This document shows positions 23,282-63,091 of a DNA stretch of 64,000 nucleotides, piece by piece (the stretch's first letter is position 1; every line of letters begins with the position of its first letter). The position numbers and the translations under genes are program-made. The notes beneath the pieces are model-generated. The model was not told the origin of the DNA. It did no database searches and saw only the letters and a list, made by a program, of their open reading frames with translations. Source of the stretch: Paralichthys olivaceus (Eukaryota; Chordata; Actinopteri; Pleuronectiformes; Paralichthyidae). The stretch lies in assembly GCF_024713975.1 (NCBI RefSeq), contig NC_091098.1, forward strand, positions 25,969,316-26,033,315, in the 5' to 3' direction.

Positions 23282-26200
23282 CTACACTCCGCTCTTCTCC
23301 TTTATCCAGCTCCGGTATTTGGTGACTCGGGTGTAGATGCCGGGTCTGTTCCTGCGAGCACAACCGTCGCCCCAGCTCACCAGTCCGGCCAGGAGGACCC
23401 GCCCACTGGGGCCTGTGACGGACAGCGGACCGCCGGAGTCGCCCTGAGACGTCAGAGAGGAACAGTTTACCGTAGAACCAACACAGTGTTCCAGTTGTTA
23501 TGGTGTAGTATGGAATCATGTGATTGGTTCGTACCTGGCAGGCGTCCACGCCTCCTTTGAGGACTCCGGCGCACAGCATCATGTCCGTGACCTCGTCGTT
23601 CATCAGATTCTTACACACCGTGGCGTTAACGATCCGAACCTCCGCCTTCTGCAGGATCATCGCAACTGAGCCTGGACGACAAGACGACAGATTCTGAGCC
23701 AAGAGACGATTCAGCTCAAAATTCAAATATCTTAATAGAATAAAAGATAAAGTTATCGTTTGTGAGACAGTCACGAAACCGTTTAAAATCTAAACCTCAC
23801 GTCATCATGGATCATCCCCCACCGGCTGCCATGAGATGTAATACACAACTTTCACCACTAGATGTCAGCGCTCAAACACGTTTGACTTTAGATTGCAGCA
23901 GTGACACTAACTATTGATATAAATACTTATACATCATGTTCTAAGTGTTATATATAGATATTTACATATATTTACAAGAACCATTATTTACTGGAGTAAA
24001 TTGAACAGATCCCAGAAGAGCTGGAATATTTAGTTCCAGCTCTTCTGCAGGAATCAAACCAGAGATTAAACCTGAGAAGTGAGTGAAATATCTAATAAAC
24101 ACTTTTAATTAAAGACGTATGATTGTTTCTTTTAGTTTTATTAATAATTCTCTTTCTGTGGCTCGAGTTTCGCTTCCTATCCACATCCGTCACTTTGCCA
24201 CCGTCACTGTGGCGTTTATCACCTGTCAGGCGATTGTTTTGCTTACCTCCCTCTCTGGTGGCGCCCCAGCCGGTGATCCACGCCACTTGGCCTTCTGGGA
24301 AGTCGTAGGTGGGGGAGGGGAGGCAGATGGGCCAGATGTTCTGGTTGAGGGTGACGTTCTTGTCCAGCTCCATCAGGGCGATGTCGTTGTTGTAGGTCAT
24401 GGAGTTATAGTCCTGGTGGGCGATGATCTGCTTTATGTTCCTCCTCACTGTCCACTCATTGGTCTGACTCTGCACGTGCAGACCCAACATGGCCTCCCAT
24501 TGGTCAGCCTGAGAGTACCTGCATCAACACACACACCTGAGGTCAGAGCTGAAGAGAACCGACATGATGTCCGAAGATGAGCGTCTGTGTGAAGTGGTCA
24601 AAAAAACGCTTCATGGACGAGCTCCTACTTGTTTGGTCCGTTGTCCTGGACGCAGTGAGCGGCGGTCAGCAGCCAGCGGTTGTTCAACACCGAGGCCCCG
24701 CACACGTGACCCGTGCCCCTGATGTGGAGGCTGACCTGCCAGGGCCACTCGCCCTCCCGCGACATCTGACCTCCTACGATACGCGAGCTTCTGTACGGCC
24801 TCGACCCGCACTCTGAGAAACACAGAAATGAGACAAACACGGGGACGTTACCAGTGATGTCACTGTGAGATCAGCTGTCCTCTGCGTGTTTCTGTGTTCC
24901 TGACGTACGACAGTTATCCTCGTCCGAGCCGTCCTCACAGTCCGGCTCTCCGTCACACTCCGGGTTAAGTTTGCTGATGCAGCGTCCGTCCCTGCAGCGG
25001 AAGGTGAACTCTGAACACTGCTGCAGTACCAGAGCTAAACAACAGGAGGTGCACACCATCAGTACTGACACTAAACAGGTTCCGGCTGATTCAAACGTTC
25101 AGAGTTGGAGTTTTCTTTTCATTGTGTCTGTGTGAGTGCAACCGCTTGTGAAATCAGGTGTTCCCTTACATCTTTCACATTTGGACTCGTCCGATCCGTC
25201 GGCACAATCGTCTTTTCCGTTGCACTTTAACGTCTCAGAGATGCAGAGACCATTTCTGCAGGAAAACTCTCCCGGTTTACACTTTTCTACAAAGAAGCAG
25301 AAACATCACAGCAGTGAGACGATCAGCGAGGAAACTGTTTCTAACCTGGAAAACAATGACGCTGAACTTTACTTTAATAAATTCAGTTTCAAGTCGAGCA
25401 GAAGAACCTGAGTCCACATGAATTCATCTGTTTGTCTGGAGGTTGTATTTATTCAGATGTCACTTGAACCCACCACAGTTTTCTTCATCCGTCCCGTCTC
25501 CACAGTCGTCAGAGCCGTCACACTCCCAGAACTTTGGTTTACAGCGTCCATTTTTACACTTCATCTGAGCCTCGTTGCACTCTGAGCACAAACACACACA
25601 AACGACAGCAGTGTGTCAGCGTCTCTTCATCTGCTGGACTATTTCCAGCGGTGGATTAATGAACAGTTGGAGCTCGGTGGACTTCTAACAGCAGCAGGAT
25701 GTACAATAACATCTAATATAATAATAAATGGAGCTGCTGAGACCGAGCTCTTCATGTAAAACACATTTTAACAGACGTCTGATGGTTCAGGGACTCACCG
25801 CAGTTGTTCTCGTCGCTGCCGTCTCCACAGTCGTTCCAGCCGTCGCACTGCAGAGTCGTGTTGATGCACAGGTTGTTGGTGCACTGGAATCTCCCCGGAC
25901 AAGCTGATCAACATCAATGAAAGAAGTGAATGAGTCTAAAATAAGGAGGTAAAGTTGAGAGACGAATATAGAGAATAATAGAGAATATTATCTCTCTCAC
26001 GGTTGGTCGGGACGAAAGCTTCATACTCGGCGGTGAAACCCTGATCGACGTAGGACGAGTCTGAGTTAAACTTGATGGTCATCGTGTTGCTCTGGCTGGT
26101 GATTACTGTGTTTTTCAACTTCCTGCCACAAAGTCTACAACACAAAGAGACAAAGGATGCGTTCAGGTACAAGGTTCTGTGGACATGACGACATGTATCT

Positions 26201-29200
26201 GTAGGACACACTTGTTATTCTAAATCATCAGCGGTGCCAGAGTCTCATGATCTGCTCGTCAGATACAGTCAAAGTCTCAAAATCTCAGTATTGACAGAAT
26301 CTAAAGCCACCAGGTCTGTTTCTGCTCCGACCTGAACATGACAGATTGTGGGACAAAGACCACGGGGGACAGAGAAGCAGCAGGAGGAAGTCGTAACACA
26401 AACCACGAGGGAGGGAAGCTGCTGACCTTTTATCGTCGACTTTAACATAATCCTCAGGACACTGGTTACTCTGATTTCCCAGGAGGAACTTGCTGAACTG
26501 AACCTTCACAAACTTTTCCACGGGGACCTGAAGACGAGACGGAGACAGAAGGGGTCAGCAAAACAACTGGTCGACACAACACTGGGGCCGCAGCAACTGA
26601 TCGACTTCATTGATTAGAATCGAACAGTTTGCAGCTAACTCAGTGATCCATTAGTGGGCTCCTGAGCAGTAAACCAGCCCGACACGTCGTCACAAGTGTG
26701 AAAAGCCCTCAGAGGCGTCAGCTGCGTGAAGCGACTTCACAGCAGCAGCACAACGTCACTGTGGAACAAAGCTGAAGAGAAAACAAGATGGAGGTCTGCT
26801 TCTTCTTCGTCTCTCAGTTTACTGGAGCGTCGGAAACAACTTCCAGGTTCAATCTCTGATAATCTGCTGCTGCGTCGTTCTGACTTCAACTGTAACTAAT
26901 AAGAATTATTGTTGAAGATTCATTCTGTTTGAACTTCTGCTGTTCAACATCTGTAATTACACCTACAGTATATTATATTATTATTATCCAGATCAAGATT
27001 TATTTTAAGAAACCTTAAATCAAGTCTGAACTTCTGAGAATGGTGTTGTAGATATAATGAACTTGAATTAAGTTGCAGACGTCTACTATACATATAAAAA
27101 ACAGCGTTGTACAGGAAGAGGAAGTAGCTTTTATCTTTTTATCTGGTTAACAATCGATTGATTAATCGATCACCATAATAATCCTTCTGTGCAGCCCTAC
27201 ACAAACTATCACACCATCGGCTTCTGAAGCAGTTTGACAACATTTGACTCTAGAGGATTCAAGCTCGACTCACCTCGATGTTCCAGACACACGAGGTCCG
27301 TGGAGGATAATTCGAGGGGAAGAAAGGTGAAGAGACGGAGCCTTTGTCTCCGCTCAGTGTTCCTCCACATTCTGCACAGAGACAAACACACTTTACACAG
27401 GTCGCACAGTCGTAACCCGGAGGTCAGGGGTCAGAGATGATACTGAAACAATGTGATGGATAACTTCACACAAAACATGGACTCAAGAGGTTTAGTGAAA
27501 TAAGAAATAAAAAATCAGTACCACAAAAGAAGTATTTCATATTATAAAATATCTCACTACTTCAAACTGCACGTTTCATTCTGCTTCATCCTTTGTGTTG
27601 AACACTTGTTATTCTACTCAACATCTCTGATCACAGGTTTTACTCTTCAGTGTTTCCTGTCGTACTTTGTTCGGTCAGAGGAATCTGGGAGTAGTTTGCT
27701 CTGAAGCCGGGGAAGTTCTTCTCCTCGTCGGTGACCAGGGTCAGCAGCATGACGTTTCCAGACGACAGGAAGGAGAGCGAGCCGTGAGGGTAACCGCACT
27801 GTCTGAGGAGAGGACACACAAACACACCGTCAGTCCCCGTGTCCGCTGAGAGACTGGACGCTCTGGTTTCAGTTCGGTCAACGTTCGGCAGCATCTCACT
27901 CTGTCAGAGCGCGGTGTTCTATCGGCGCCAGCGAGTCGTAGATCTTGATGAAGTCTTGCTGACAGTCGTCCTCCAGGATCAGAGTGTGGAAGTCCAGCCG
28001 GACTCGGTGGCCGGGGTCGGCCCGAAACCTCCACATCAGGTAAACGTTCGATGGGTACGAGGAGTCTGGAAACCCTGGAGACTGGACCACCCCCGCCTTG
28101 CTGACATGGACGTTGAAGGACTCCCCCACTGAGAATAAAAGAACGAGTCTGGATATAAAACACTTAGAACATTGAGATTAAAAGATTTTGATTTATAAAT
28201 CGAAACTATTCATAAATATATAACCCTTCAATAAAACCTAAAAGTTAAAGCTTGAAAAAACTTCCATGAACAAGGATTTTAACTTCTCACCTTGTAACGA
28301 CGTCCTCGTCATTCGTGGATCGATCACTGTGAGAGCATGAACAGAAAATAAGGTTTTCATTTTCTGAGGAACGTTTCAGTTTCAGTTTCAGTGTTTAAAG
28401 AAGTCTGGTTCCACTGGAAACAAATAAAAAGCTGAAGAAAAAGAGTCACAGAGAATTTTTGGTCAAACAGCCGATAAGAGTTCTGAGACTGTTTTTGCAA
28501 AGTGGTGTTTTGTAAATAAAGTTTGTTGTGATGAAAACATCCTGTATAAACACCCCGGTGTGTTCCTGATGTGAACTTTGACCTCGTGAGATGACGTTGT
28601 TGACGCTCAGAGCGTCGACGGGTTTCAGCAGCACCCGTCCCTGTCGGCCCTGCTGACTCGAGGGCTCCAGGGACTCGATGGCTTCGTCCAGCGCCCCCTG
28701 CTGGGGGACGGGGATGTCGAACTCTGACTGGTAATACGCCACCAGGCTGTCGCTGCCACCTTCTCCCTCACTGCGGAGCAGCGGATTGAGAGTTCAGACT
28801 TTAATGTGAAGGGTTCAAACGTTTTTGTTTTAAATTAAATGTGAAGCGCCTCGTACCTGAAGGCCTGGACGGACGAACCTTTAAAGTATTTGGTCAGAAC
28901 TGAGTTTTTAGAGTAAATCAGCTTCAGCTGAAACAGACAGAGGTCACACGTCATCAGGTCAAAACAGAAAACCAGAAGAGAGGAAGTGACGAGAGTTAGC
29001 GTGAACTTCTGTCGTTCACTGGTATGGAGAACTCCCATGATGCTCTGGGGGGTTTGTGAGATCTCACCTGTCGGCTGACCAGAGTGGCCATGCTGGAAAA
29101 CTGTGGGCTGCTGGGATCTTCGTACGCCGGCAGGAAGCGCTGGTCACCGATTCCCATCGAGCCGATGTAAACTCGCTTCACTCTGACGTCGCTGCGTACT

Positions 29201-31140
29201 GACGCAAAGAGACGACGCAGGTTAGAGTCCCACCGTCTGTACTTCACCATCAATAACTAATAAAGGATTTAAGCTGGTCTACACAAAAATACAAAATAAT
29301 GCAAACTTTTCAAAATAAAGTGTTTCACAAAGAAGGACAAATAAAGAAAACGCTCAGAATCAAAGTTCTGTGTCAACTGTTCATTTCTCTGCTCAATTAG
29401 AAATTGTGAAACTCGTTCTGCCGCCTCCCGAGTTGAACCCGTCAACCCCCCCCCGTACAAATAAAGGTTGTTGAAATCAGCTCACAGTGGAAGTGCCACA
29501 CCAACAGGCCCGTCAGCAGAGACACGGCGGCGGCTGAGAGCACGAGGCCGAGTCCGATCCACAGCTTCTTCCTGCGTCCGGATTTCTTCTCCAGGTGCTT
29601 GGTGTCTGCGGCCGGCAGGAACTGCAGGGTCGTGTCCCAGTCACTGTCCTGAGGACAAAGAACCCAACCAACTCAAAATGATGTTTTCATTTCTATAAAT
29701 TGTGTCTCACAGGTTTTTATTTATATATTTGTACTAACAAGTACAGCTGGAACTCTTAACTACCGTCTGTTTTGTGTATAATTTTGGAGGAAGTGACTCT
29801 TTACGCTGCTCGTCACTCGACAACATGCTGCTTTAAAAAAAACTCATGATGCCGACGTTAAAGAAAAACTGTGAACCTGTTTGACTCAGTGAGGCAGGGT
29901 GTGTGTGTGTGTGGTGTGTGTGTGTGTGTGTGTGTGAGGAATGTGTTCACCTGTCATGTCCTGTCTCCTCCTAGAGAATCAGATTCACAAAGAATCCACA
30001 CCCTGTTACACTGAAGCTGAAGCTGAGGTGTGAACCGTGAGCAGACTTTAATCACCGAGCTCATTGTGAGAAGAACTGATGGTGAATTGATCATTTTAAA
30101 TAAAAAACATTTGTTGGTTCTTCTTGAACTTTAGAGTCTGTAGTTTTTCTCCTCAGCTCTGATGACACCTGCTGCTCGGACCTCACTTTTCTATATCTGT
30201 GTCGTTCACGTGTGGAAATCAGACGGACGAGCTGCTCGTCTTTATTCTACATGAACTCAATAAGTCTTTAACCTGTTGTGACACCACTTCCTCCCGTCGT
30301 GCACATGAAGCTGAAACCTCTCGGATGTGAACGCTGTCGTCTTCACGGTCGTGGAGCGGCCTCAGTACTGAACCGTCCTGTCGTCCATTTTTATTTACAG
30401 TCTGTGGTTTGGACCTCGATCACAGTTATTTATAGTGATGAGAGTAGAATGGAAGTTTCCCGCCCTCAGCGTGACAGCGGAGGAAAATGGCCGCCATGTC
30501 AATATTGACTTTCTTATTAAAAAACAACAACTACAGTGAAAATGAAAACCTCTTGTGACGTGAACTCTTGTGACTTCAAGCTGCCGGAGTTCTTTGTGAA
30601 GTTACCGAAGTCGGCTGCTCGTCACAAACTCGTCGAGCTGCAGCAGGTTCATCGCTTCCTTTGGTCCCCGGAAACTTTTCCACCGTCGTTTTCACACAAA
30701 ACCAACGTGTTTCTGTGTTTAAACTGATGAAGACGCTCTCTTGAAGTACATTTTGTATTTGTTTTCTTAGTTTGTTGATGTCTCTCATGATACAGTCAGT
30801 TTATATGGACCTACTGACCAACAGACAGGAGATATATAGTCTATTTACTGGCTGGAGGTCAGTAGGTCCATTTAAACTGAGTCTCTCTCTCTCTCTCTTT
30901 ATATATATATAGATATATAGATATACTGTATATATATAGATATATATATATATCTATATATATGTACATGCAGCAGTGGAGCACCACAGATAAGAGCAGT
31001 TTAACAGTCTCCTTGATGTTGATCGTGTTGATCTCAGATTAAGTCTCTGTTTAGTTTCTGCGATACTGAGAGAGCTGTGACGTCACAGCGACACTCACCT
31101 GTCTCGGACTGAACTTCTGTCCCGAGTCCAGTAAATCCAT
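23282..31140 (-). CDS. st14: ST14 / matriptase-like type II transmembrane serine protease (19 coding exons, 846 aa)
   Basis: Epithelial cell-surface trypsin-like protease. Exons in transcript order: 31099-31140, 29486-29648, 29068-29198, 28857-28927, 28583-28770, 28291-28326, 27900-28128, 27666-27802, 27274-27371, 26427-26527, 26001-26134, 25799-25903, 25474-25581, 25170-25286, 24909-25034, 24629-24812, 24247-24518, 23535-23671, 23282-23443. Order: short cytosolic tail, one membrane helix (about 43-67), SEA domain, two CUB domains, four LDLR class A repeats (about 444-595), protease domain. Activation site RSSR|IVGG (cut after 606), catalytic His648, Asp702, Ser796, and Asp790 in the S1 pocket giving Arg/Lys specificity. 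CQCG before the activation site and PIC in the catalytic domain fit the usual stem-to-catalytic disulfide. Four LDLR repeats separate it from TMPRSS6 and TMPRSS7, which have three. Teleosts have st14a and st14b; I cannot assign the copy. Oddities: the SEA cleavage motif is changed and CUB1 lacks its first cysteine pair. Confidence 0.93.
29898..29937. repeat. (GT)n microsatellite in st14 intron 1
   Basis: GT tract with one GG interruption. Confidence 0.85.
30796..30880. repeat. 24-bp inverted repeat with 37-nt spacer
   Basis: The left arm at 30796-30819 (core GGACCTACTGACC) and the right arm at 30857-30880 (core GGTCAGTAGGTCC) are complementary with one mismatch. It lies in st14 intron 1, so it can form a hairpin in the pre-mRNA. 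A CT/TATA low-complexity tract follows to about 30968. Confidence 0.85.
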
Positions 31141-31560
31141 GACGTCAAAGATCCTCCGGGTCCCGCTGGTTCTACGTTAATCCTCAACTTGTTGGGGTTT
31201 TTTTTACCCGTGATCCTTCATAGATGACGACGACAGGTGAGACAGGTGAGACAGAGACAGGTGAGACAGGTGAGCTGACAGGTGTCTCCCTCAAAGTGCA
31301 GAGCCGGTGTGAGTTCGATCTTTAAGCCGAGCTTCAGGTTCTATCTCCGGGTATCGGTACCGGCGCCGGGTCGGTGTCGCGGCGGGTTGAACCGGGCTCG
31401 AACAGCGGAGGAACCAGAGGCGGAGACGCACCCGAGGACAAGAACCCGGAAACAGGGTCCGAGACTCTGACTGGAGGAGATTGGTCCCCGCGGGTGGACA
31501 CCTGAGCCCAGCCTTCCCATGATTCATTGCGCGACCGAAACCGTCGCAGCTGCTTTCATC
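31141..31560 (-). promoter_or_regulatory. st14 5' UTR and proximal promoter region
   Basis: GC-rich sequence with CpGs at about 31345-31500 lies immediately upstream of the st14 start codon. It contains a tandem cluster of CAGGTG (CACCTG on the minus strand) boxes at 31233-31284 and one more CACCTG near 31500. The transcription start was not identified. Confidence 0.5.
31233..31284. repeat. Tandem ACAGGTGAG repeat with five CAGGTG boxes
   Basis: Five copies of CAGGTG spaced 9 to 19 bp apart, about 95-145 bp upstream of the st14 start codon. CAGGTG/CACCTG is the binding core of ZEB and SNAI zinc-finger repressors. Confidence 0.85.
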
Positions 31561-34500
31561 ATAAGTCAGAAACAGAAACAAAATGACGTAATACGAAACC
31601 TGTGAGGCCTGTGAGAGAAAAATAAAAAATATTAATTATTTTAAAAACTCGTCTGTTTATTTTTCTAAAATCAGAATAACGACACTTAAATTATTTAAAT
31701 GGAGAAAAATACAATGAAGCGAATAAAAATCTGACTTGAATCAGGATTTAATGGGATTACAATATTTTAATCCTAATTTTATTTTCTGACTTTTTAAATC
31801 TTTATTTCCTTTTTATACCCCCCCCCCCCTCCAAAAAAAGCTGGTGCCAATCAATCAACATTTAAAAAACTTTAAAAAACTGAAACGCAGCAAAATATGA
31901 ATTAAAAAAATATATACATTAAAGTTTAAAGTAAGAATTATGAGATGAAAGACTGTAAATTTACCAATGGAGTGTTTACATTAATTAAAAGTTTGAACAT
32001 AAAATGGAATCACAGTTCATTTCCTTACTACTTAAATTAAGGCAATGTTTTGTATGTGAGACATTTTTTAAAATAAATTCATATCATTAAAACTCAAACA
32101 AATACTTTTTTTAAAGTCAAATATAACGAATCAGTAATTTTCCTCAAGGAAAATGATTAAAACCATGAGTGACAGTCCAGAAGAAAACTCAGCACACGTC
32201 TTCTGGTTTCTGTTTCTTTATTAGTGGAATGGAATATACACCTCTGTGCTTTAATGCTGTTTTCTCCTTCACTCATTCACCTCCACTCACTCTCTCTGAG
32301 ACAGAACATCACCATCCGTCTCTCCACTGGACCAAACGCCGTCACGCTGAAGTGCCGCTTCTCGTCTGTCGCTCTGTTTACAAGAACAACACCAGTGTGA
32401 TGTTTGTCTTCTGCAGTTGAAAGGCGGGAATCAAACCTGTGACCTTTACACTTCCTCTTCTGACGAGCAACCAGCACTTCAGACAAACGTCCAGTGAAAC
32501 GTTTTCAAAATAAAAGCAGCTGATAGACAGTTAAAGAGCAAACAAACAAAACGACATCTTCACATATTATCTGTGAAAAACCTGAAATGACTCATCACAT
32601 GAAACAAAGAGAGTCGACTAGAATTCTGATCTGGAGTCGATCGTATCCATCAGTCGGTCAAAATACAAACTTTGAGCTTTGAGCAACTTGAAACTGGAAT
32701 TCGTTGATAATGAGCTCAACAATACAAGAATCATTGAAGATCAATAAAAAATAATCCCCCGAAACTTCTCCAGATGTTTCCTGGAAGTAAAGATAAAACT
32801 CGTTGTCATCAACAAATCGAACAGACTCAGTAGATTTCAGTGACAGTCGTGATCTCCATGGTAACCGTCCATCCTCAGTGGAAACAGATTCTCCGCTGAC
32901 GTCACGGATTTTAAAGTAATTACCCAGAAAACGTTTTTTTTTTCCTGGCGCGAGAAGTTCGGACCCAAAAACTGAAGCAACAAATTCATCTTAAACTGTT
33001 TGTACGGACATAAATTCATCATGAGGGTAATTTGACACAGACTACATCATATTAAAATTCTAATTACAGTATTTTAATGTATTTGATAATTTTGGTCATA
33101 AATTGATAAAATCGAGGAGATTAAGGCAGAAATTAAATTGATTAAAACTCAACTACAGAGGTAACTCATTAATGTGCAGCTATCAGAAACTCAAAGTCAA
33201 CTTTTTTTTTCTGGAGCTTTCGACTGCCTCCGAGCTTCGTCATTCACGCTGATAGAGAAGTGAGACACTAGCTGTTTTCAGACTTGACCTCTGGGTAAAA
33301 TCCGAAGGTCCGCAGCCTCTAACGAGACACAAAGCTCTGGAAAAACACGTGAGTGGACTTTGAGTTGAGTTAATTTTATCAAACAGACAAATGTGTATAA
33401 TGTGGCGATTAAAGTAAATGAGCTACGCGTCAACATGTTACAAATAAATCATGTGATGGGGCTGAATGTAGCACAGACATCGTAACAGTTGATGAATGAG
33501 ATCAGATTCAGTGATGAACTTCCTGTTTAGCCGGGCGTTCACGTAGACAACCACGTGCGTCATTTGCATAATTGTTGACGTACTCGCTGTTTACGATGCG
33601 TGTTACCGGAGTGTTCCACCAGAGGGCCCACCGCAGAACTCAGACCGTATAGAACGTCAGGATTTTCACGTAGACAGCCACGTGGGTCATTAGCATAATT
33701 GTTGACATACTCGCTGTTTACGATGCGTGTTACCGGAGTGTTCCACCAGAGGGCCCACCACAGAACTCAGACCGTATAGAACCTCCGGATTTTCAATCTG
33801 TAAAAAGTCGACACTCGACACACGATGCCTCACAGCTTCTTGCGGATGCTTAGCGTTAATTTGCCGTGATTGAAACGCAAATGTCAAAATGAAGTTTATC
33901 TCCAGCTGAGGATTTAAACTCAGAGAAACAGGCGGCGTGTTCGGTCTCCTCTCTGTCGTCTCGCTTCAAAAAGAAAACAGATAAAATACCTATAACGGTA
34001 TCCATGCATATTTGTGACTGCTCATCTTACAAACACACACGCGCTCACACAGACGCACACACAAACACCCGCTGGCTCGCACACAAACACACTCACACAC
34101 ACTTTGCATTCTGGCGAGGAGCATGCCTGAATGATTTTTTATTTTTACTTTTGAAATCAATAATTTATTAATAATTATTTCTTCTAACGTACACGTCTCT
34201 GTGGTGCAAACACTCGTCTTGAAAAGTTTGGGGTCGGGGGTCGATGAGGAAACAAACCAACGACTGATAGAAGAACAAAATAAGTCGTCATGCAAAAGAA
34301 CGGACGATGAGATTTCTCCCCCCCCCCCCGCTGTGTCGTGTTGTTTTTTTTTCTTCTTCTCTGATATGGTTGATAAATTGATCAGAAGTGCTACTTCTAC
34401 TGTACGAGGCTCATGCACGGAAGGACGCCATCACATACCCGACGACTTCCATCTCTATCTTTTTTGTTTTTTGTTTTTTTTGGGGTTTGGGGATTTGATT

Positions 34501-36501
34501 GGAAGATGCAGGTGAACGTTTATGATACAAAATATGTTACAGTATGTACGTCTTGTCTCCTCTGGGTCTCACTCACACTTTGAATGGTCGAGGAAATGCT
34601 TCACGCGAACGCTCACAGCCGCGGTGACGCGTCTCTGATCGTTTTCAGCCGCAACACACAACGATACAGATTTAATTATTGAGGAAAGTTCATTTGAAGG
34701 AGAAAAGTTTCTCCCTGTTCCACTGATTTAATCGACAATCTTTCGTCAGTAGTTTTTATACCTGAAGTACATAAAGTGGCTGCAGTAATCCTTGTTGTGT
34801 GGAACGTTGACCGAGAGGTTGAACTAAATCCAGTGGAACAAAGATAAACAGGACTTATTTTACTACATTTTCTATAAAAACTGTAGTTTTAATAGAGGTA
34901 ACGTTGCGTTTCCTTTGGTCGCCTGTTGGTGGCGTCGCATCTTCTTTGTGCATGTATCAGCTCAGTGTTTGTTAAAGTCAAAAGTGACTTTTTATCCAGT
35001 TTTTACTTTTCAGATCTTTATTTATCTACTCTATATTTGAAGCAGATGCAGATTTTAGTCTCTGGATCTTTGTGAGTAAACGTTAGCGGTAACTTTAACG
35101 CTTTGATTCTGGACGTATTGTTCTGATAGAGTGACCCCTAGTGGTAAAAAACTTCCCGTTACCATCTGAATCAACGTGCTGAAAACGACCAGAGTCCTTG
35201 TCTTCGGGACAAACGTGAGTTTCAGGTGTTTCATTTCTCTTCTCCATTAAATCTATTGCAGAATACTCGTCATGTCGTCTCTCACTGAGACGTTTACATA
35301 ACAAATACTTTTTTAAGTTGCTTTACATTTTGTTTCCCTGCATTAACGACTTTAGGTTTTCAACACACACATTATTATTATTGATGTTATAATTATTTTC
35401 CTGTTCAGAGGTGATGCTATTTTCCTGCGTCTTGTAATGTTGCATATTTGGAAAAGTAAAAGGCTTTCGTTCCCGGTCTGGGACTCGACCGGTTCACATA
35501 AGATTCATTCACAACCATTTGGAAAACCAGTAAATCCAGTTCTTCTCAGACTAGTTCAGCTCAGTGTCGATGTGTGAACAGCAAAGATCAGTTAAACCCA
35601 GTTCTGTTTGGATTTACATGCATTTTCATGAAACCAGTCTCTGATGAAAGTTGAAGAGTTCTCACTCATGATTTCCTGAAAGCGTGACCTGATGTGACCT
35701 CCATCATTTACACACACTCGACTCCATTTGACTCCAGAGTCGTCCCTCATCCTCGTCGAGGACATCGTGACCCATCGTTGGGGGTTAAAACCTACAACTT
35801 TTACATTTGAAGCAAAAACAGTCCGACGCTAAATTTGACGTAGCAACATTTCCTCTGCTGCCGGGATTATAAGGAATGAAATGACGCCAAAGTCCGAGTC
35901 TGTCTGTCCGTCACCCGTTTCCCACGACAACCAACTTCTGAAGTATCCAAAAGACCAACATCGCACAAGGGTTTGTCCGTCTGCAATTTGTATCCGATCA
36001 CAGATGAGCTCAAACCAGCGTCCGGTCGACAGTCTCCCAGATTTAGAAACCAAACCTACGTCAGCGACAAATATCCAAATATACGTCGTTCTCTGGGACG
36101 TCCTGATCGTTGGGTGAACGGTTCTCAGGGTTTTGTTGGTGTCATGAGGTTAAGCTGAGTTGTGCAGGGGTCAAGTGCTTGTTGGGGTCATGAGGGGGCG
36201 ACTCTTCAGACCTATGGAGACGTCCCCGTGTGTGAACTTACCTTGATTTCCCATCGGATGCCTTTTTTTTGTGTCATTGTACATTTTGCCTCTTGACGAG
36301 AAAATCCCTTTGTCACAAAACCTCCGTCTGCTTTGTCTCCAAAATCTCAGCTAGCAGCGCACCCCCCCACCCCCCCAGTTCAGGGTCACAGAGGGGTCAA
36401 GGGGATTTTTAATGTTCACGGTGTGGGGGGGTGGGGGGGGGACCGGTGGGGCGGCAGGGAGGGAGACAAGGGTGGGTGGAGCTTGCAGGTGAGGTCTGAG
36501 G
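31561..36501. other. Intergenic region between kcnd1 and st14
   Basis: No coding exon recognised. The right end should hold the kcnd1 3' UTR. The rest is AT-rich with a run of C (31818-31829), a 127-bp tandem duplication (33538-33794) and short CA tracts near 34030-34100. Confidence 0.6.
33538..33794. repeat. 127-bp tandem duplication, two copies
   Basis: The segment beginning TTCACGTAGACA at 33538 recurs at 33665 with only a few substitutions. Both copies contain GCATAATTGTTGAC and GTTACCGGAGTGTTCCACCA. Confidence 0.93.

Positions 36502-63091
<26,590 letters not shown>

Noticed and set aside
23282..31140. Assignment as tmprss6 or tmprss7
   Set aside because: There are four LDLR class A repeats and a matriptase-type exon layout; those genes have three repeats.
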